From assembly GCA_030654395.1 (NCBI GenBank), contig JAURXM010000079.1, positions 1-43,757 of the forward strand: a stretch of 43,757 nt of DNA, read 5' to 3'. The translations under genes were made by a program, and so were the position numbers. Shown here piece after piece: positions 39,075 to 43,757 of this stretch. The stretch's first letter is position 1, and each line of letters opens with the position of its first letter. The notes beneath the pieces are model-generated. The model worked only from the letters and a program-made list of their open reading frames with translations. It was not told the DNA's origin and searched no databases. This DNA is from Aquabacterium sp. Lineage in GTDB: Bacteria; Pseudomonadota; Gammaproteobacteria; Burkholderiales; Burkholderiaceae_C.

Positions 39075-40469
39075 ATGTCCCTCTCCATTGTCATCATGGC
39101 CGCAGGCAAAGGCACCCGCATGAAGTCAGCACGCCCTAAGGTGCTGCACAAGCTGGCAGGGCGTTCCATGCTGTCGCATGTCATCGAGACAACAGCCACC
39201 TTGCATGCCACGCAGCAGGTGCTGATCATCGGACACGGCGCCGAGTTGGTTGAGTCGAGCATGCGGGCTGCCTTTGCGGGCGCACCCTTGCAGTTTGTGC
39301 GTCAAGAGCCCCAACTGGGCACTGGTCACGCTGTGCAGCAAGCCTTGCCCGTGTTGCCCGATGACGGCATCACCTTGATCCTCAATGGCGACACGCCTTT
39401 GATCAGAGCCAGCACAGCGCAAGCCTTGGTGGACGCCTGCGCAGGCGACAAGCTGGCTTTGTTGACCATCAACTTGGCTGATGCCACGGGATATGGCCGC
39501 ATCGTGCGCGATGCCGTGAGCGGCCATGTGTTGGCCATCGTTGAGCACAAAGATGCGAGCGACGCGCAGCGCCAAATCAAAGAGGTTTACACCGGTGTGA
39601 TGGCCGCACCCACGGCGCAGCTCAAGCAGTGGCTTGCGCGCTTGACCAATGACAACGCGCAGGGCGAGTTTTATTTGACCGATGTGGTGGCCTTTGCGCA
39701 AGCCGATGGCGTGACTGTGGTGTCGGCTCAACCGGTGGATGAGGTCGAGGTGCTGGGCGTCAACAGCCCCCTGCAACTGGCTGAGTTGGAACGCCGTTTT
39801 CAACGCACACAGGCTGATCGTCTGCTGGAGCAAGGTGTGCGCTTGGCTGACCCAGCGCGCTTTGATCTGCGTGGCAGCTTGCAAGTGGGCCGCGATGTGG
39901 ACATCGATGTCAATTGCATCTTTGAAGGGCAGGTCAGCTTGGGTGATGAAGCGCAGATCGGCGCCAACTGCGTGATCCGCAATGCGGTCATCGGCAAGGG
40001 TGTCGTCATCCACCCCTTCACGCACATTGATGGCGATACGCTGGGTGTGACGGTGGGCGATGGCTCGCTGATTGGCCCTTTCGCACGCTTGCGCCCAGGC
40101 GCGCAACTGGGTGCTGAAGTGCACATTGGCAACTTTGTAGAGGTGAAAAACACCACCATGGCCAAGGGGGCCAAGGCCAATCACTTGGCTTATTTGGGTG
40201 ATGCCGACGTGGGCGAGCGCGTCAATTACGGCGCAGGCAGCATCACGGCCAACTACGATGGTGCCAACAAACACCGCACCGTGATTGGGGATGATGTGCA
40301 CATCGGCTCGAACTGTGTGCTGATTGCGCCCATCACATTGGGCGATGGCGCGACCATCGGCGGCGGCAGCACGGTGAGCAAAGATGCACCAGCAGGCCAA
40401 TTGACAGTGGCGCGCGCCAAACAGGTTTCCCTTGGTGGGTGGCAAAGACCGCAAAAAATCAAGCGGTGA
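39075..40469 (+). CDS. glmU: Bifunctional UDP-GlcNAc pyrophosphorylase / GlcN-1-P acetyltransferase
   Basis: 464 aa. The N-terminal uridylyltransferase domain starts SIVIMAAGKGTRMKSARPKV (nucleotide loop GxGTRM) and has QLGTGHAVQQAL and LNGDTPLI; the C-terminal half is a left-handed beta-helix of hexapeptide repeats (IGANCVIRNAVIGKGVVIHP) with the acetyl-CoA site NYDGANKHRTVIGDDVHIGS. It makes UDP-GlcNAc from glucosamine-1-phosphate for peptidoglycan and lipid A, both of which need the nearby lpxC and glmS products. The long minus-strand frame over this gene is a codon-bias shadow. No terminator with a T-run was found after it. Confidence 0.98.
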   Translation: MSLSIVIMAAGKGTRMKSARPKVLHKLAGRSMLSHVIETTATLHATQQVLIIGHGAELVESSMRAAFAGAPLQFVRQEPQLGTGHAVQQALPVLPDDGITLILNGDTPLIRASTAQALVDACAGDKLALLTINLADATGYGRIVRDAVSGHVLAIVEHKDASDAQRQIKEVYTGVMAAPTAQLKQWLARLTNDNAQGEFYLTDVVAFAQADGVTVVSAQPVDEVEVLGVNSPLQLAELERRFQRTQADRLLEQGVRLADPARFDLRGSLQVGRDVDIDVNCIFEGQVSLGDEAQIGANCVIRNAVIGKGVVIHPFTHIDGDTLGVTVGDGSLIGPFARLRPGAQLGAEVHIGNFVEVKNTTMAKGAKANHLAYLGDADVGERVNYGAGSITANYDGANKHRTVIGDDVHIGSNCVLIAPITLGDGATIGGGSTVSKDAPAGQLTVARAKQVSLGGWQRPQKIKR

Positions 40470-40549
40470 GCGCCACGGTGGCGAATGTAGCCCATTGAGC
40501 TAGTAGTATCCCCCTTATCCACGATCAAGCTGGCAGGAACCATCCCACC

Positions 40550-41338
40550 GTGAACCACTACGAACGATTGAAAGTCTCTCGGGACGCACCAGCCGAAGTG
40601 ATTCGCGCCGCCTACCGCGCCCTGGCTGCCAAGATGCATCCGGATCGACAAGGCAGCGAGACAGGGCCGGACGATGTCACCCATACCCAGATGGCGGCAT
40701 TGAATGGGGCGTACGAAATATTAATCGATCCCCGTCTGCGGGAAGATTACGACGCCACGTTGATGTTCCCACAAGTGACGGAGGCCGGCTCTGATGCTGA
40801 TCAAGAGAGCCGTCAGGGGCCCTCAACGCGTGTCGACATGGAATGGCTGGCCCCTAAGGTGGCGACGTCTCAGACCTTGTGGCCACCCAGTCAGCGGATG
40901 ATGGTGTTGGGCGGTGGCGTACTGGCCGTCGTCATCTTGGCCTGCTCCAGTTTGTGGTGGCAGGCAGGGCAGCAAAAGATGGAGCGTGCCTTGTCGGGTC
41001 AATATGCATCGCCCTCCATCGGTGAGCGGGTGGCTGTGGCTGAACCGTATCGTTCTCAAGCAGAGGCCAGCGTGAGCGACGAAACGGTGGACAAGGTGGT
41101 TGCCTCCGTAGCTAAAAACAGGCCGACCGTGGAGCAGCTCGCTCGCATGTCGGACGAAGAGCTGCTGAAGGTCTTGCCGACCATGGATCAAGATGTGGCG
41201 GCACCTGTGCAAGAGACAGTCAAGCGCCATACCAAAGCAGCCACACCTGCACGGCATCCGCTTGATGGCGTGCCGATCGGTTTGCGCACAGACGCGCAGT
41301 TGCTGGGTAGCCAAGGCCAGCGGGCCCGAGCTGATTGA
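40550..41338 (+). CDS. J-domain protein with one membrane helix
   Basis: 262 aa, GTG start (the only early start; AGGA 11 bases upstream). Residues 1-70 are a J-domain: HYERLKVSRDAPAEVIRAAY, then RALAAKMHPDRQG with the HPD motif that stimulates DnaK, and YEILIDPRLREDYD. After a linker there is a membrane helix at ~120-137 (VLGGGVLAVVILACSSLWW) and a ~120-residue charged periplasm-side region with MSDEELLKVLP. It lacks the G/F region and zinc fingers of DnaJ, so it is a type III co-chaperone tethered to the membrane. The client is unknown. It ends 3 bp from the convergent Lrp-type gene. Confidence 0.85.
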   Translation: MNHYERLKVSRDAPAEVIRAAYRALAAKMHPDRQGSETGPDDVTHTQMAALNGAYEILIDPRLREDYDATLMFPQVTEAGSDADQESRQGPSTRVDMEWLAPKVATSQTLWPPSQRMMVLGGGVLAVVILACSSLWWQAGQQKMERALSGQYASPSIGERVAVAEPYRSQAEASVSDETVDKVVASVAKNRPTVEQLARMSDEELLKVLPTMDQDVAAPVQETVKRHTKAATPARHPLDGVPIGLRTDAQLLGSQGQRARAD

Positions 41339-41341
41339 TTG

Positions 41342-41839
41342 TCAAGGCGAAGGTAGCGGCACTTGCGTGCCGAACTTCGCGCGCTTGACTGAGAAAAAAG
41401 CACGCACGTTGCGCACCAAGTTAGCCTGCGTGAAAAGGCGCCGTGCCACCTCTTGGTAGGCTGGCATGTCCGCCACCTGCACGACCAGTACAAAATCAGG
41501 GCCTGGTGACACGCGCCAGCATTGTTGGACTTCTGGCGCCGCCACAGCGCAGGCCTCGAAAGCGTCGAGCGACTCTTGGGTTTGCACATCCAGACTGATC
41601 TCAACCAAAGCCGTCAAACCCCAGCCCAACACATCGGCCAGTTTGTGGGGCGACAAAATGGCCACTTGCCGTTCGATGAAGCCCTCATCACGCAGGCGTT
41701 TGATGCGGCGGTGACAGGTGGTAGCCGATAGCTTCGCCAGCGCTGCCAAAGCCTGGTTGGACAAGCTTGCATCGTGTTGCAGCAAGGCCATCAATTGGAA
41801 ATCGACGGTATCCAGGGTGCTGTTCTTGGCTTCTGTCAT
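41342..41839 (-). CDS. Lrp/AsnC-family transcriptional regulator
   Basis: 165 aa. The N-terminal winged helix-turn-helix (LDTVDFQLMALLQHDASLSN, LAKLSATTCHRRIKRLRDEG) and the C-terminal ligand-binding RAM domain (PEVQQCWRVSPGPDFVLVVQ, MPAYQEVARRLF) are complete. Lrp-type proteins respond to amino acids. It is divergent from glmS; the AT-rich 158-bp spacer 41840-41997 may hold its binding sites, so glmS or autogenous control is possible but unproven. Confidence 0.92.
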   Translation of the reverse strand: MTEAKNSTLDTVDFQLMALLQHDASLSNQALAALAKLSATTCHRRIKRLRDEGFIERQVAILSPHKLADVLGWGLTALVEISLDVQTQESLDAFEACAVAAPEVQQCWRVSPGPDFVLVVQVADMPAYQEVARRLFTQANLVRNVRAFFSVKRAKFGTQVPLPSP

Positions 41840-41997
41840 GAATTTTTATTCCATATCAATGCGGTTTTCAGGATGATATTTTCAATGTTGGTGTGAATTG
41901 GTTTATTCATCCGAATTTGCATTAAAAAAAGTACAACATTTCACGCGAAGCTAGATAGGATCGCAGCACATTGCACTGCAGCAGAGAGGGCTTCATC

Positions 41998-43757
41998 ATG
42001 TGTGGCATCGTCGGCGCCGTTGGTTCGCGCAACATCGTTCCCGTTTTAGTTGAGGGCCTCAAGCGCCTTGAATACCGTGGTTATGACTCCTGCGGCGTGG
42101 CCGTGCTGCAAGACGGGCAATTGCGCCGCTCACGCAGCACACAGCGTGTTGCTGAGCTGCACGCCTTGAACGCAGAAGAAGGCATCAACAGCACACTGGG
42201 CATCGCCCACACACGCTGGGCCACCCATGGCGTGCCCGCCGTGCACAACGCCCACCCACACTTCTCGCATGGCCCGGGTGCCGATGCTGCCACGACCAAG
42301 CCCGGCCGTGTCGCCTTGGTTCACAACGGCATCATCGAGAACCACGAAGCCCTGCGCGCCGAACTGCAAGCCAAGGGCTACGTGTTCTCGAGCCAGACTG
42401 ACACCGAAGTCATCGCGCACTTGGTTGATCACCTGTATGACGGTGACTTGTTTGCTGCGGTTAAAACGGCCACTCTGCGCTTGACCGGTGCTTATGCGAT
42501 CGCCGTGTTCCACCGAGATGAACCCCAGCGCGTGATCGGCGCACGCCATGGCTCGCCTTTGATCATGGGCGTAGGTGGCGCTGACACCAGCGAACGCTTC
42601 TTGGCCTCTGACGCTATGGCACTGGCCGGTGTGACCGATCAGATCGTGTACTTGGAAGAGGGCGACGTGGTCGACCTGCAGCCCGGTCGCCATTGGATCG
42701 AACAACTCAACCCCGCTACAGGCCAGCACCAACGTGTCGAGCCTGAACAGCGTCCTGTGCGCACGGTGACTGCGCACAGTGGTGCGGTGGAGTTGGGCCC
42801 CTATCGCCACTACATGCAAAAAGAAATCTTTGAGCAGCCGCGCGCCATTGCGGACACGCTTGAAGGTGTCGAAGCCATCATGCCGACCTTGTTTGGTGCG
42901 GGCGCTGAGGCCGTGTTCAAACAAATTGACCGCGTCTTGATTTTGGCTTGCGGCACCAGCTACTACTCAGGCTCTGCAGCCAAGTACTGGCTGGAATCGA
43001 TTGCCAAGATCCCCACGCAAGTTGAAGTGGCCAGCGAATACCGCTACCGCGACAGCGTGCCCGACCCCCGCACCCTGATCGTCACGATCACCCAGTCCGG
43101 TGAAACGGCCGACACACTGGCCGCGCTCAAACACGCACGCAGCTTGGGCATGGAGCACACCTTGACCATCTGCAACGTGGCGACCTCTGCCATGGTGCGC
43201 GAATGCAAGCTGGCGTATGTGACCCGGGCCGGGATTGAGATTGGTGTGGCGTCGACCAAGGCCTTCACGACGCAATTGGCAGGCTTGTTTTTGTTGACTT
43301 TGACGCTGGCCAAAATGCGTGGCCACCTGAGTGCTGAGCAAGAAGCCAAGCACCTCAACGACATGCGCCACCTGCCAACAGCACTGCAAGCGGTGCTGGC
43401 CTTAGAGCCACAGATCATGGCTTGGGCGGATGCCTTTGCACGCAAGGACAACGCCTTGTTCTTGGGCCGGGGCCTGCATTACCCCATCGCACTCGAAGGC
43501 GCCTTGAAGCTCAAGGAAATCAGCTACATCCACGCCGAAGCCTACCCGGCCGGTGAACTCAAGCACGGCCCGCTCGCGCTCGTGACCAGCGCCATGCCAG
43601 TGGTGACCGTGGCGCCCAACGACACGCTGCTTGAGAAGCTCAAGAGCAACATGCAGGAGGTGCGCGCGCGCGGCGGCGTGCTCTATGTGCTGGCCGATGC
43701 CGACACCCGCATCGGCAGCAGCGAAGGCATCCACGTCATCCGCATGCCCGAGCACTA
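41998..43757 (+). CDS. glmS: Glutamine--fructose-6-phosphate aminotransferase, 3' end outside window
   Basis: 586 codons are visible from ATG 41998 (GAGAGGG seven bases upstream); the frame is still open at the right edge, with an estimated ~45-50 residues missing. The N-terminal glutaminase starts [15 protein letters not shown] with the nucleophile Cys2 (after Met removal Cys1) and has [30 protein letters not shown] and [12 protein letters not shown]. The two SIS isomerase domains include [26 protein letters not shown] and [20 protein letters not shown]. GlmS makes glucosamine-6-phosphate, the first step toward UDP-GlcNAc. It supplies GlmU, encoded 1.5 kb upstream. No glmS ribozyme-like structure was recognised in the leader. 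Confidence 0.98.
   Translation, partial: MCGIVGAVGSRNIVPVLVEGLKRLEYRGYDSCGVAVLQDGQLRRSRSTQRVAELHALNAEEGINSTLGIAHTRWATHGVPAVHNAHPHFSHGPGADAATTKPGRVALVHNGIIENHEALRAELQAKGYVFSSQTDTEVIAHLVDHLYDGDLFAAVKTATLRLTGAYAIAVFHRDEPQRVIGARHGSPLIMGVGGADTSERFLASDAMALAGVTDQIVYLEEGDVVDLQPGRHWIEQLNPATGQHQRVEPEQRPVRTVTAHSGAVELGPYRHYMQKEIFEQPRAIADTLEGVEAIMPTLFGAGAEAVFKQIDRVLILACGTSYYSGSAAKYWLESIAKIPTQVEVASEYRYRDSVPDPRTLIVTITQSGETADTLAALKHARSLGMEHTLTICNVATSAMVRECKLAYVTRAGIEIGVASTKAFTTQLAGLFLLTLTLAKMRGHLSAEQEAKHLNDMRHLPTALQAVLALEPQIMAWADAFARKDNALFLGRGLHYPIALEGALKLKEISYIHAEAYPAGELKHGPLALVTSAMPVVTVAPNDTLLEKLKSNMQEVRARGGVLYVLADADTRIGSSEGIHVIRMPEH

Noticed and set aside
39126..40454. 442-codon open frame on the minus strand
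   Set aside because: It lies fully antisense to glmU, has no family resemblance, and is the usual by-product of GC-rich codon bias.
41840..41997. glmS ribozyme or other leader riboswitch
   Set aside because: The spacer is AT-rich and short, with no recognisable ribozyme core; that class is also characteristic of Gram-positive bacteria.

Overview
The window is chromosomal DNA from a betaproteobacterium, most likely of the order Burkholderiales and probably Comamonadaceae. I infer this from gene content and protein style: a PhaM-like protein, a giant tandem UvrA, the SDR-folB-ttcA cluster, msrPQ, lpxC and glmU/glmS. No rRNA, tRNA, IS element, prophage or CRISPR array was recognised. Most of the window is ordinary, moderately GC-rich housekeeping sequence. 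Two stretches differ: an AT-richer pilin and glycosyltransferase patch (about 1.4-5.0 kb) and a toxin-antitoxin cluster (about 5.0-8.5 kb).

Layout. 0-1.2 kb: 3' end of a PhaM-like PHA-granule/DNA-binding protein and a small Sel1-repeat protein. 1.2-5.0 kb: type IV major pilin gene pilA with a well-spaced sigma-54 promoter candidate, an upstream inverted repeat, and a Thr-Gly tail encoded by an in-frame hexanucleotide repeat. It is followed by two GT-C glycosyltransferases, one GT87-like and one resembling the TfpW/AftB arabinosyltransferase group, which suggests a pilin O-glycosylation locus. 5.0-8.5 kb: seven toxin-antitoxin loci or remnants in 3.5 kb. They are a yhaV remnant, a decayed RHH/RelE pair, brnTA, a RelB/ParE-type pair, yefM-yoeB, a higA-like 5' remnant and a second yefM/txe pair. 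8.5-11.7 kb: tkt and gap.

11.7-15.8 kb: a secreted subtilisin-like protease with a C-terminal sorting-type tail, converging on a SET-domain protein / birA / SPOR-protein operon. 15.8-22.3 kb: topB with a histone-H1-like tail, an orphan pstS-like gene, msrPQ and an AEC transporter. 22.3-28.3 kb: a 1,971-aa tandem UvrA with four ABC ATPase modules. 28.4-31.8 kb: a small membrane-anchored protein, then a minus-strand group of a truncated acyl-CoA-synthetase-like protein, a YecA/SEC-C protein, a metallophosphoesterase and a universal stress protein. 31.9-36.9 kb (minus strand): a PEP-CTERM protein, a chemoreceptor, lpxC, a small membrane protein and a MidA-type methyltransferase. 36.9-43.8 kb: a pteridine-reductase-like SDR, folB, ttcA, glmU, a J-domain membrane protein, a convergent Lrp-type regulator, and glmS running off the right edge.

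The most notable candidates are the repeat-tailed pilin beside dedicated GT-C enzymes, the dense toxin-antitoxin cluster, the tandem UvrA whose first copy has lost zinc-ligand cysteines, the half-length ANL enzyme, and a 28-bp perfectly alternating Z-DNA-type tract just upstream of topB. All assignments come from reading the sequence and recalled family motifs; no database search was run.
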